A stretch of DNA of 13,847 bases, from positions 1 through 13,847 of the forward strand of contig OUQQ01000550.1 in the NCBI GenBank assembly GCA_900404475.1. Reading direction: 5' to 3'. Under the pieces are notes generated by a model. It had not been told where the DNA came from, searched no databases, and was given only the letters and a program-made list of their open reading frames with translations. Positions 1 to 9,132 of the stretch are shown here, piece after piece. The translations under genes and the position numbers were made by a program. This stretch comes from Spongospora subterranea (Eukaryota > Endomyxa > Phytomyxea > Plasmodiophorida > Plasmodiophoridae). Position 1 is the stretch's first letter. Each line of letters opens with the position of its first letter.

Positions 1-321
1 GAGACGAAGTTGTAGTAAGCTTCGAATCGAAGGGGCGTGTCAGATAGAGACGATCCTAGCGTATTCTTGATCATTATTGCTACTCGTACTTTAAACGCTT
101 CTTTGTCTTTCGTCCTAATCTATATCGCTACCGGTATCCGCTTCACGTTCGTAATCCGTATTTTGGACTTATTCATCGCAGGTCATCGCGGGGTTCGGCG
201 ATGTTGGAATCGTTGTTTGAGGAGATTAGCCCTTGTCGATATTGAGGGCGTCCTGGCAACGCTTCCGCCATTGTCGGGGATTGTGAACCTGAACATCCGG
301 GTGGAGGACGTACTACTCTAG
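1..321 (+). CDS. Possible 3' end of a gene entering from the left edge (unrecognised)
   Basis: A pyrimidine-containing splice-acceptor-like site ending in CAG at 181 precedes a frame that stays open to a TAG at 319-321. Its last residues are aliphatic and protein-like, including LATLPPLSGIV and NIRVEDVLL. A donor-like GTAAGC lies at 15-20, so a short exon at the window edge followed by an intron of about 167 bases is possible. The other two frames after that acceptor also give short plausible peptides, and the opposite strand carries a 64-codon frame at 173-367. Strand and frame are therefore not settled. I recognise no family. Treat it as an unresolved partial gene. Confidence 0.22.
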
Positions 322-1183
322 GAGCCTGGGCGTATTCCACCATCCAGGTCAATGTGGATCGGTCCACGAAACTTCGGTTAATATTTCGGATACAGTAGTA
401 AATTTATTATACACATTGCAGCAACGGCATCAGGCAAGGGCTCTTCAAAGACACTTCCGTTCTATAACCGTCAACTGCACCAAATTTGCGGAATTTGCGA
501 TAACTAGTTAATGGTTTTCTCGGGAATGCAGGAACTGCCCCTGGGATTTTCAAAATCTTTGAACCGTCTGTTCACCATTTCATGCCTGGCTTGGAGAAGC
601 TTGAGTTCTGAATTTAGGCGCCGCCGCTCCGCTCGTTATTTGACATTGACCTTACTGTTGTGAAGAACTATTCGCCTTCTAGACGTTGATTATTTGAAGT
701 GAAGTGTCGCGACTGTACTGAATAGCAATATTACACTGTGAAGGGCCACGATTTTACAGGTCTCGTGAAGGAATAAATTGCTCATAGAAGTGCATGATTA
801 CAGGTCAGAATGATGATATATGGTCTGACAACGCCTCCTGGCTGGCTATCCGGCATTTTTCCTATGAGCAGTTTGCAAGAAACGCTCCCAATCGAAGTGG
901 TGAGCGCATTATTACTGAGCTCGAGAAGTAAAGTAAACAATGTTATCGTCCAACGTCTCTGTGTCAATTGTTTCCTGTGAATATCGATTCCATGCGCACA
1001 TTCAACCAAACCGCGCCAACTTGGTCAGCCGGCCTGTTTGGCCAGGTTCGCACGCGGCGTCGCCGGAGACTCACAGTCATTGACTCGGTCGCTCCACACT
1101 GCCACCACGGGGTTGCGCAGTGCTTATTATTTGTATCGTGAGTTGGTGACTGTGTGGATTGAGTGATTTGTAGGCGAGACCCT
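322..1183. other. Intergenic stretch with no convincing gene
   Basis: Only short open frames occur on either strand, the longest under 80 codons, and none shows a recognisable motif or joins to others through clear splice sites. The last part should contain the promoter of the downstream kinase. I see no tRNA, rRNA or mobile-element signature. Confidence 0.5.
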
Positions 1184-1295
1184 GTCTTAGGCGTGACCCT
1201 CATTACAGGTGGTCTTAGGCGTGACCCTCATTACAGGTGGTCTTAGGCGTGACCCTCATTACAGGTGGTCTTAGGCGTGACCCTCATTACAGGTA
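1184..1295 (+). repeat. Four tandem copies of a 28-bp unit just upstream of the kinase start
   Basis: The unit begins GTCTTAGGCGTGACC and ends CATTACAGGTG. Copies lie at 1184-1211, 1212-1239, 1240-1267 and 1268-1295. The first three are identical and the fourth differs only in its last base. A degenerate partial copy, TAGGCGAGACCCT, precedes the array at 1171-1183. The array ends 12 bases before the proposed ATG of the kinase, so it lies in its promoter or 5' leader. Each unit also carries a CAGGT string that resembles a splice site. Confidence 0.9.
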
Positions 1296-1307
1296 GTCTA
1301 ATGCGAT

Positions 1308-3210
1308 ATGGGAACGAAACATTCTCGACCCACAGTAGAGAGTGTTAAAGAGACGGAGACGGGTGTCAGTGTCCCCATAGAGTCGTCCTCAGAATCCGAA
1401 CAGGACCAGGATCTGTTCGCGCCGTTCGACGATCCCCCTGCCCTGCAGCGAAGCACGTCCCAGGATGACCTGATCAGTCTGGAGGACATTGACTCGATCG
1501 TATCGATGTATTTGGGTCCACAGATTGGCTGCTCCAATGATCTGACCGTCGCTAAGGAACAATCACAAATCTCATTGCTGTCCAATGCCGTAAACTCCTT
1601 TGACTAGGCCATTTATTTTGCTGATGTTTGACAGATATTTAACAGAGTTTTGAGCAAGCAATCCTCGAGTCTGATAACTATTACGATGAATGCGAAAGGC
1701 GTCTTTACGAGGTTCCCCGTCCGAAACCCTCCAGTGATACTTCAGAGGTATCAAAGTTTTTCTCAAAACGCTTTGTTCACACTTAACCGTGCTATAGAAA
1801 CCTGCTATATTTGCTTGGCAGCGTGGCGAATTGCTTGGCTCTGGTGCATATGGGTCCGTTTATTTAGGATTAAATACGGATGAAGGCAAATGGTTTGCTG
1901 CCAAACAGGTCCACAAGCATGCCAATGGTTGTCATCGCCAGTCATTAATCAGTGTACTACAGGTTGCACTTGTCACGGAAAACGCTAATGATGCTAGCCA
2001 GTTTGTTAAAGCTCTGGTTCAAGAGATTAACGTATTGAAAACGTTGAAACATGAAAACATTGTTCAATATTTCGGCACACAGCGAGATGACAAATATCTC
2101 AACAGTAAGTCGTGCAAGATCGTGCGGTAGTGGTTTCTTATATCAGTAGTTTTCCTGGAGTTTGTCCCCGGCGGCAGTATTGCATCGATAATCAAACGGT
2201 TTGGTAAATTCAAAGAAACTTTGGTCTCAATATACACCAAGCAAATTTTGCTCGGTATATTTTTTGCTCGTTGATAACATGCGTGTTCTCATTTTCTCCT
2301 AGGGCTCGAATACCTGCATCGGCACCAAATAATGCATCGCGATATCAAAGGGGCCAACATCCTTGTCGATACAAACGGGGTATACTTTGCGCGGTGCTCT
2401 GTCGATTGCAACCATTAAATCATTGCTGGTTAGGTCTGTAAATTGGCAGATTTCGGAGCAGCGGCAAGGCTAGCTGATCTTACTCAAGTATTTCTGTCCG
2501 CCGTTTTCAGATATCTGTTTCTCAATACTTCGACCTTAGGCTCAGCGTCGTACTATCCATGGTACTCCTTTTTGGATGGCGCCCGAAGTAATCAAACAAA
2601 CAGGCCATGGCCGTCAAGCAGATATCTGGAGTGTGGGATGTACTGTTATAGAAATGGTAAATCGCCTATCGAATCTCGCCGTATACGGGTAGTCAGTATA
2701 ATTTCCTCTTGGCTAAGGTTACAGGAGTCCCTCCATGGCGTCAGTTTAAGACCCCAGTTGCTGCATTGTTTCATATCGCTAGCACAAATGCTCCCCCAGA
2801 GCTGCCATCTACCTTGTCACCCCAACTGAAAGATTTTATTTTGACGTGCATGCAAAGGTAATCACTGTAATCTCCAAGGTAGCTTCGTGCTCTCAGCGAT
2901 GTTACGCAGAGATCCCAGCAAAAGGCCTAACGCGACTAGACTTCTTCAACATCCATTTCTCGCCGACTCTGACTTCGCTTCATTTACGGATTCGTCGACC
3001 TGCGGATCGCCTTCAAGTCCCATTGCAGATGCTGCTGCCATCCAGGACTTTTTATCTCAAAATCTATCATCACATCTGGACATCATCCGGCGGAATTCGC
3101 TCGACAGGACCCTGGCTGGTATGGCTGACCTTGAGAAACAGGTGACTCTACAGGAAATCAAGGACGAGCTTGCTTCAAATATATTATCGACCCGTAGGCA
3201 ATCATTGTAA
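1308..3210 (+). CDS. MAPKKK-type serine/threonine protein kinase (NPK1/STE11-like), nine exons
   Basis: Proposed exons are 1308-1589, 1646-1747, 1822-2104, 2150-2254, 2303-2379, 2434-2487, 2546-2656, 2718-2857 and 2910-3210, giving 484 residues with consistent phases. The introns are 45-74 bases. The kinase domain spans roughly residues 129-410. It shows the glycine loop GSGAYGSV (135-141 region), ATP-binding Lys156 in AAKQV, a candidate helix-C Glu196, [10 protein letters not shown], the catalytic loop [10 protein letters not shown] (Asp271, Asn276), ADFG (Asp289), GTPFWMAPE (307-315), [12 protein letters not shown] and DPSKRP. All catalytic residues are present, so it should be active. FVPGGSI together with [12 protein letters not shown] is typical of MAP kinase kinase kinases, which phosphorylate MAP kinase kinases. 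The N-terminal 128 residues are acidic and serine-rich and begin MGTKHS, a possible N-myristoylation signal. About 75 residues follow the kinase domain. Intron 3 could instead end at 2146, which would add one residue. STE11, BCK1 and NPK1 relationships cannot be separated without a tree. Confidence 0.9.
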
Positions 3211-3319
3211 AAAGTGTAATTTATCCCATCCATAAACTATTGTATATATCTGGTCATCGACATTATTGCTGGTCTTGAATGTTGGCGCATTTCGGTCATT
3301 CCCTTGATCAATATTCATT

Positions 3320-3400
3320 CATCGATAAGGTATGCGAACAATGGGTAATCCCCCAATATCAATATCGACCTAAATCAGTGGATGATCTTATCCGATAAGG
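3320..3400. promoter_or_regulatory. Candidate GATA-factor sites upstream of the cyclin
   Basis: GATAAG occurs at 3324-3329. An inverted pair, CTTATC at 3387-3392 and GATAAG at 3394-3399, follows within 110 bases of the cyclin ATG. Fungal GATA factors bind HGATAR. Short motifs like this also occur by chance, so this is a suggestion only. Confidence 0.3.
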
Positions 3401-3502
3401 CCATAACCATCACAGCCCCTATCCCATATAACTCGCTCCCCACGATCTCGGTTCCCGATCCAGTTCACGCAATCGTCCCAAGTGTCCAACCCCCTCCACG
3501 CG

Positions 3503-4162
3503 ATGCTTCTCAAGGAGTCCAGCACCGTCTCCTTGCGCCATCTTCCCCTCTTCCCCACTGATCGCCCGCCGCCGGCCTGCTCCCCATCGTCATCGCGGGC
3601 CTCGTCTCCTTTGGCCCCGCGCCAGCCCAAGCGACCTCGCCATTCGTATTCCGATCCCATCGTTGAGTATGGTCATATTCCTCGCCCTTCTCGACTAACT
3701 GGCGACAAAGTCTTTTCATTATCGTCATTGTCCAAACTAGATCAACGTAATTATCATCGAGATGACACTCTCTTCTGGGTTTTAACCCGTTATTTAGGTG
3801 CCATTGTGGCGCTATTCAGTTTCGTTCGTGATCAATTCGAGACGTTCGTCGAAGTGATCGTGGGTGGTTTGGTGTATTACGAGCTTCTGCTTCAGATGAG
3901 GCCGTTCCTGCGAAGGAGCTCCCCGCGGGCCACGACGCGCAAGCTGATGACATCGCTCCTGCTCAGCTCGAAATGGGTCGACGACGATTGCCTCGACAAC
4001 AAGGTCTGGAGCGATCATTTCCGGATCCCCCTGAAGACGCTGAACAATCTTGAGCGAACGGTGCTCTCGATCCTCAGGTTTGATATCGCAGTCGCCGAAG
4101 AAGAATATGATCTGGCGCATCGGCGTGTTTTGCCAATCTTGCTGGGTCTTCCCCCTTTCTAA
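3503..4162 (+). CDS. Cyclin-box protein, Pho80/Pcl-like, single exon
   Basis: A 219-residue protein starts at ATG 3503. A GTG 21 bases upstream is in frame but is an unlikely start in a eukaryote. Residues 1-85 are rich in Ser and Pro and contain a basic PKRPR patch. The cyclin box covers roughly residues 86-205. It has TRYLGAIVAL, a conserved-type lysine in SSKWVDD (Lys157) and a glutamate in NNLERTVL (Glu184), the pair that contacts the CDK partner in cyclins. NKVWSDHFRIPLKTLNNLE fits the Pho80/Pcl pattern of short fungal cyclins with one cyclin box. It would activate a cyclin-dependent kinase; which one cannot be read from the sequence. The protein ends soon after the cyclin box, as is usual for these small cyclins. 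No intron is needed to keep the domain open. Confidence 0.8.
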   Translation: MLLKESSTVSLRHLPLFPTDRPPPACSPSSSRASSPLAPRQPKRPRHSYSDPIVEYGHIPRPSRLTGDKVFSLSSLSKLDQRNYHRDDTLFWVLTRYLGAIVALFSFVRDQFETFVEVIVGGLVYYELLLQMRPFLRRSSPRATTRKLMTSLLLSSKWVDDDCLDNKVWSDHFRIPLKTLNNLERTVLSILRFDIAVAEEEYDLAHRRVLPILLGLPPF

Positions 4163-4498
4163 AACCAACACCCGGGTCATCCTGATCTTTTTAACAATAT
4201 ACGAATTTTATTATCTCATCGAATGGCGAAAACATCGATCTGTTCAGCAATTTCCGGAACCCAAAAACACGTCCCCTCGACAGATCTACTTTAATTATTT
4301 GAAGGCGAGTTCGTTGTCGATATTGACGGCTGTGGTGGAAGGCGGCCATGTCGGGCCATTTCGCCAATCGACCTTGAGTCCGTGCGTGTGCTGCTGTAGC
4401 CTGTAGCGCCATCGGACCTTTGGGCGAACGCGAAACCGACCCCCGGATCGTGTGTGTCTGGGCGCTGTGGCCGGCAGGCGACGCCCGCCTCCTCGACC
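4163..4498. other. Intergenic, possibly holding an unrecognised upstream exon
   Basis: No motif-bearing gene is visible. Around 4300-4400 and 4400-4500 several frames on both strands stay open, which in this GC-richer stretch may be chance. A non-initial exon of the downstream zinc-finger gene is possible, for example the frame containing FEGEFVVDIDG. The strong ACCATGG context at 4499 argues that translation starts there instead. Confidence 0.35.
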
Positions 4499-6420
4499 AT
4501 GGATATCCCATCGGACCGGCTCATTCGAATGGCGTGCGAGTTCCTCGGGCGCCATAATCGTGTGGTGATGGAGGTGTCGATCAACAAGGCCGGTACTCGA
4601 CCGCCCGATAGTCAAGTTCCGGGGCCAGTTCGCGCCGTCTTAACCGGTACAATATCGGCGACGTCGAATCGTGTTCGATGACGACGATCCTGATGTTAAA
4701 ATTGTGTAGGTCCAACACAGCCGAACAATCCCACCGCATTTCCCGAACAAAATACTGGTGATACTCGTGATGGATATTGCCCTAAATGCAAATTTCGCCG
4801 GATAAACTCGGTTTGTTCGAATTCCCGGTGCAAAGGGTGCTGTTTTCAGGAAGGGCATTGGTCGTGTTCGGTGCATAAAAAGGACGGGTAAATGGGTTAT
4901 GAACCGCAAACGTGGTTCTGAAATTTATGAATCGATTTTGTTCAGACCTGTTCGTTTGGAGCCCGGTCCTTCTGCATCGACCGCTCCTAGCGCTATCGCT
5001 GCGGCCGGTATCGCTCAACGTAGTGTCCATCCAACCGGTCAGTGACATTACATTGTTTTTGCGCTTGGAAACCCGTATTCACCGGAAATTCCCGACAGGA
5101 CCGCAAGGTCAGACCGTTCCTTGCGCGTTCTGTAATCGCCTGATCCCCATCCAGGGAACGCAATTGGCGTTTCATATTCAGGTTCTCGGTTTGCGCCTTT
5201 CCGTAATCGCGAGTCGCCCCTGATATTGTTGCCGGTAGTCGTGCCGCGCCACGTTCTTCGACCAATACCCGCAAGCTCGTAAGCTAAGTGTCGCCGGCCT
5301 GCATCATTTTGCATGGAGTTCAGCGCGTCCCAACCATCCTATCCCGCCCATCAATATGGCGCCGACTGCCCCGGTCGCTCATCAGGCTCTCGCTCCCGTC
5401 CACCCTAAAAGCGAAATCATTCGTCCTCCCACAGCCGGTAAGACCTCGAGCGGTTCCGTGTTCCGACTTTTCAATTTCCGTCCATAGGGTTTCCTCCTGC
5501 CGAAATCGCCCGGGCTCTCGCTTGGGAACAATCGGTCAAGGACCTTCCTGAACATATTGAGGCAATTCTTCCCGCCCCTCAAATGCGCCGTTCAAGGAGA
5601 GGGGGTTTGCTGTTAGTAATGTGCACGATGTTCCGTCGCCATTTGTTCTAACTCTGAGGGGGACGTTCCCAGAACCAAAAGAAAATCCGACGAAGAGTTC
5701 CAGGAGCTCTGCAAGAAGGCGCGTCGTGATTCGCAGGCGTACATCGAGGAAGCCCTGGAGCGATACAAGACCGTCATTGAGGATTTCAGGATCATGTTCG
5801 GCGCGAAACAGGATGAACCCGACCCACCCGAGCGCAGTCTGATTGTCCGCCAGATCCATAATCTCTGCAAACAATCGGTCGTTCAGCAGTAATTTCGACG
5901 CGAAAATCAATCGAAGTTTAGCTGATTGCTCTAATCCCGTTTTTCTTTCCGTCGTAGAACCAATCGATTGAAAGAGTCAATCGCTCGTGACCGATCCGAA
6001 TTCGAGGCCAGTATTCTACGCGAAAAGGAGTCGGGGGAGAGATCGTTCGGCCTCGTTCAACAGCTTCGAATCGTCCAGAACTCGTCGCAACTCAAAACGG
6101 TCAGTGTTCTCCATCGTCATATCACTCTGCTGTTCTGATCGTTGGTCGTGGTGCTTTCGCTCAGGTCGCCGGTCGGTTCACGATGCACCATTGGCTAGGA
6201 TGGAGAGCCAGGATGCCAACCCACGTGCAGCGCCGTTCCCGTCTTCCATTGATCTATTGTGCCGGCGTCGCGCCCGTATTTGCGTCCCTGGACCCGGTCA
6301 GGTCCACTCAGAAATAAACCAAAAAACAATTCTCTTCCAGATGATCTGTACGACTCTATCGCCGACATTTTCGTCCAGAACCGGACGCGATCATTCTGGA
6401 ACATTGCAGAAAGATCATGA
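4499..6420 (+). CDS. Unrecognised protein with two zinc-binding modules, bipartite NLS and charged helical region, ten exons
   Basis: Proposed exons are 4499-4646, 4710-4887, 4946-5037, 5099-5181, 5239-5437, 5488-5611, 5673-5888, 5958-6099, a short or absent 6100-6103 joined to 6165-6296, and 6341-6420. Together they give about 465 residues with matching phases. The start lies in ACCATGG. Residues 72-105 form a Cys-rich module: CPKC, then C85, C90, CC93-94, C102 and H105. It resembles the small Cys/His finger seen at the C terminus of some eukaryotic Dus1-like tRNA dihydrouridine synthases, but no Dus catalytic domain is present. A second C2HC finger uses C148, C151, H165 and C169 and is completed across an intron. 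A Pro-rich linker follows, then KR-x10-KKARR (277-293), a good bipartite nuclear signal inside a charged, probably coiled-coil region to about residue 394. A nuclear scaffold or nucleic-acid or ubiquitin-binding role is possible but is inference. Intron 8 is ambiguous: donor 6104 with acceptor 6164, or donor 6100 with acceptor 6211. Both keep the downstream frame. Confidence 0.7.
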
Positions 6421-6516
6421 CCCGGAACTGTCTCGATCTTCTATCGAGGTCAGGCAACGGTCCAGACAACACCAACCCCCATCGGGCCCACCAACCCATC
6501 CGTCATTATCATTACG

Positions 6517-7993
6517 ATGTTGCAGAGCCCACGCCACACTGATGTGCTGTGCTTCATCTTCATCAGCGCGTTCCTTCTGCTGTCGTCCACCGTATCGGGT
6601 CAATGCATGTTGAAGGTCCCGAACAACCCTTTGACGGCGGCGGGTCTGGCCACTCCCTACGAAGTTAGGCGCCATTCCGTCCACACCAACTCGGATCCGT
6701 AATCTTGCTCATGGATAGGTTAGCGGATGTGATCAGACCGCCGACAATCCCACGTTCGTCGAGGCGGTGATCTTCGACCCGGCCAAGAACTCCCTCAGCG
6801 TCTACAACCCGCTCGTCATCAACGCCGGCACCAAACCCGCCGTCGTCCCAACGCCCCCAACACTACCGCCCAACGCCGTCGTCGGGATCTGGTTCGGTAC
6901 AAATGGTGACACACTCACCTTGACCGGGCCCAATCTCGCCGCCGGTAAATGCGTTAACGGCCAAGGAAAGTCGATCTTCGGCCAGTTCGCGTACTGTAAT
7001 GCGCCCGCGTTCTTTGCCGCCTCCAAAGGGGTCAATCCCCCCGCCCTGGGCACCGCCTCCGATGGGCAAACCTGTCTGACGACCCGCGATTTCGCTCTGG
7101 TCGATATGGACCAGAGCGATAATGTCGTGACGACCTATATCGTCACGGCCGATAACAAGCTGGCGCAGAACACGGCCAACAACAGGAAAACCCATCCGGG
7201 ATCGCGGGTCATCTCGAACGGCAGCGATAACGGGCTCCTGATCGCCTTGGACAAGATCTTCAACTGCAAGCCGTTCCAGGCGCCAGATCTGGCCGATTGC
7301 GGGAATATGGTGTCGGCCCTGGCGCTGAACGAGATCCAGAGCGCCAAGCTGCAGAAGGCGCCAGTGGCGACCGTCCCCGATAACGACCCGATGGCCACGG
7401 TTGATGGCGCCGTCAACTTGGCGAAACGGAACTTGTATCGGGCGGGGGTTAATCAGGATCAGGGCGCCAGCGGCGACGGGAAACAGTATTGCCAGAACTT
7501 CGTGAACGTGGCCGTCCCTCGATACACTCTTGACAAGGCGACGACGCTCAAGGCCGCATCGCCCGACGCCGGCGCCGCCAACAACATGTTCAACTTCCTG
7601 TGCCAACGGTTCGAGGCGTCCTATGGAGCCGATGGCCTAAACTGTGTCAACTTGTTGAACGCGCCCAGTCCGATCACCACCGTCAAGAACGCCGATGACG
7701 TCGCCATTTCGTGCACGATTACGCCACCAGGTCAGAAGAAGGCGGCGACCGTTTCCGCCGCAGCGAAAGTTTCCAAGGCGGTCAGCTCAGCTGCAGCAAA
7801 GGCCAGCAAGGCGGGCGTCACAGCTGCAGCGAAAACCGCCAAGGCGGGCGTCACGGCCGCAGCGAAAACCGCCAAGGCGGGCGCTACGGTTCCAGCGAAA
7901 GTTAAAAAAACCGCTGGCAACAATGCGGCGAAAAAGGCGGTGATCCCTCCCAGTACCGTCGGTCAGAAAGCAGCAGGAAACGGATGCGTCTAG
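6517..7993 (+). CDS. Secreted conserved fungal protein with lysine/alanine repeat tail, two exons
   Basis: Exon 1 is 6517-6663 and exon 2 is 6737-7993, separated by a 73-base intron; the product is 467 residues. Residues 1-29 form a clear signal peptide: a short basic start, the hydrophobic core CFIFISAFLLLSS, and a likely cut after TVSG. The body (about 45-380) carries motifs I know from a widespread family of secreted fungal proteins of unknown biochemical function: VIFDPAKNSLSVYNPLVI, FGQFAYCNAPAFF, DQSDNVVTTY, NGSDN and APDLADC, with several cysteines suited to disulfide bonds. Residues about 381-467 are an addition rich in Lys and Ala, built on an 11-residue repeat like AAAKTAKAGVT, and the protein ends GNGCV. 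The exon is strongly GC-rich at third codon positions, typical of high expression, and long open frames on its opposite strand are by-products. The intron donor GTTAGG is weak but the joined frame fits the family. Confidence 0.88.
7760..7924 (+). repeat. 33-bp in-frame tandem repeat coding for the Lys/Ala tail
   Basis: Units start at 7760, 7793, 7826, 7859 and 7892, each 33 bases apart. The two copies at 7826 and 7859 are nearly identical and the outer ones are degenerate. Each encodes 11 residues of the form AAAKxxKAGVT. The unit length keeps the reading frame, so copy number can change without breaking the protein. Confidence 0.88.
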
Positions 7994-8300
7994 TGAAGGC
8001 TGAGTCGCCTCAGTGTGTTTCTTATGTATCTGCTAAAACGCATTTCATTACTCGGCCAGATGTCATCCCAGTAAAACTGCCTCACGTAATGTTCCCTCAA
8101 ATTTATTAAAAATTCCTATTTTAAAACATAGCAATCTGACAGATTATCAATGACATGTCACAACTGTTTTCGTTGTTGCCATTCCACTGTAAAATATGAG
8201 AACTGAATGGTGGTGCCAACGGCAGTCAATAAATTAGAGGCCATTAGCGCCATTGTTAGCGCCATTTCGTTACCCCAGTGACGGTTTCCCTCGTGACTTG

Positions 8301-8350
8301 ATCGCTCGTACTGCACCTGGTCACAGATATCGCTCGTACTGCACCTGGTC
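8301..8350. repeat. 22-bp direct repeat with 28-bp period
   Basis: ATCGCTCGTACTGCACCTGG followed by TC occurs exactly at 8301-8322 and again at 8329-8350, separated by six bases. Just upstream, TTAGCGCCATT is also repeated twice within 8244-8266. Confidence 0.9.
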
Positions 8351-8586
8351 GCATTTTTGAAGAAATAACTGTCCAGTCATATTTTTTAAGACCGGTCGGG
8401 ATAAATTGATCCGATTCTTTGTTCATAATCGTGTATCGTCGAACAATTATCGACCACGAACACAAAGGAATACAATGAAAATAGGTAACCCAGGAAAAAC
8501 GCTTTCGATGAGGAAAATCTGTGAAGACGCGGGCCAGAAATGCGCATTAACACATCCTCCTGCTTGTAAATGAGGAGACGGCCTTA

Positions 8587-8680
8587 TCAGAATACATCAA
8601 AAGGCAGCGTCGCTCTGAATGGGGTCAGGTGCCACAACGGCTGGTCGAACTGCCAGAGGTGACGCTGCCTTTCTGATTCT
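8587..8680. repeat. Inverted repeat, possible MITE-like or hairpin element
   Basis: AAAGGCAGCGTC at 8600-8611 is the exact reverse complement of GACGCTGCCTTT at 8661-8672. The match extends imperfectly outward on both sides (TCAGAAT...TCA on the left against TGATTCTGA on the right), so the arms reach about 22 bases around a loop of about 50. The transcript could fold as a hairpin. No encoded protein is evident. Confidence 0.75.
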
Positions 8681-8807
8681 GACACGGCTTTATGGCGTTT
8701 GTCTCTTTGACGAGCAGAATGATGCCATTCCGTACCTCAATACATTTGTTGATTCGTTCGGTTATGGGCCAATTGCGGGTTGCTTCGTCCTTTACCATCC
8801 CAACTGA
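8619..8807 (+). other. Short open frame of uncertain coding status
   Basis: The frame lacks an ATG at its open start (GTG or equivalent only) and begins inside the inverted repeat. Its second half, containing LYGVCLFDEQND and SFGYGPIAGCF, has a composition like real protein. It may be a remnant exon of a decayed gene or transposable element. A second frame over the same DNA (8692-8946) is equally open, so coding is not established. Confidence 0.2.
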
Positions 8808-9132
8808 GTTATGGCGGACGATATCACTCGTTTTTATTGTTAAGCTACCAATTTTCAACGGGTTTAACTTCAAGATGAGTCTGATGGGCTACAGTTCAGA
8901 GCTGTCGACCATCGATAACGGTGAGTGGAATTGGATTCATAAGTAGTTCTAAAGGATTTGATGGATGTGAGCGAATGTCCGGTCGATGAACCAGAGTCAA
9001 GTGGAGGTCGTGTTGTGCGACACGGTAGTGGATATGAAATGGCGAGGGATCGTAAGGTTCAGAATGTGTATTGATCAGTGGCTTCTCAAATGGTCGTTGG
9101 GGAAGGTTGTGTGGTGGTGTGGCCTAGATCGC

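Larger units (their letters stand above)
7994..8985. other. Gene-poor stretch with short repeats
   Basis: After the secreted-protein stop the DNA becomes AT-richer and holds only short open frames. It contains the repeats listed separately. A 32-codon frame beginning MKIGNPGKTLSM (8474-8572) has no supporting features. Two overlapping frames (8619-8807 and 8692-8946) look mildly protein-like but have no recognisable motif. Confidence 0.5.

Noticed and set aside
1184..1295. CRISPR array
   Set aside because: The copies are directly adjacent with no spacers, and the sequence context is eukaryotic.
4191..4615. Several minus-strand frames of about 100 codons
   Set aside because: Three overlap one another in different frames within a GC-rich stretch and have no motif; they also oppose the well-supported start of the zinc-finger gene.
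5987..6613. Continuous 208-codon plus-strand frame
   Set aside because: It reads through introns of the zinc-finger gene and only coincides with the true frame in one exon; its C-terminal part is low-complexity.
6863..7606. Long minus-strand open frame (247 codons) opposite the secreted-protein exon
   Set aside because: It mirrors a strongly codon-biased plus-strand exon whose protein matches a known secreted family; the antisense product shows no motif.
8474..8572. 32-codon peptide beginning MKIGNPG
   Set aside because: It is too short to separate from chance, with no signal peptide, cysteine pattern or regulatory context.
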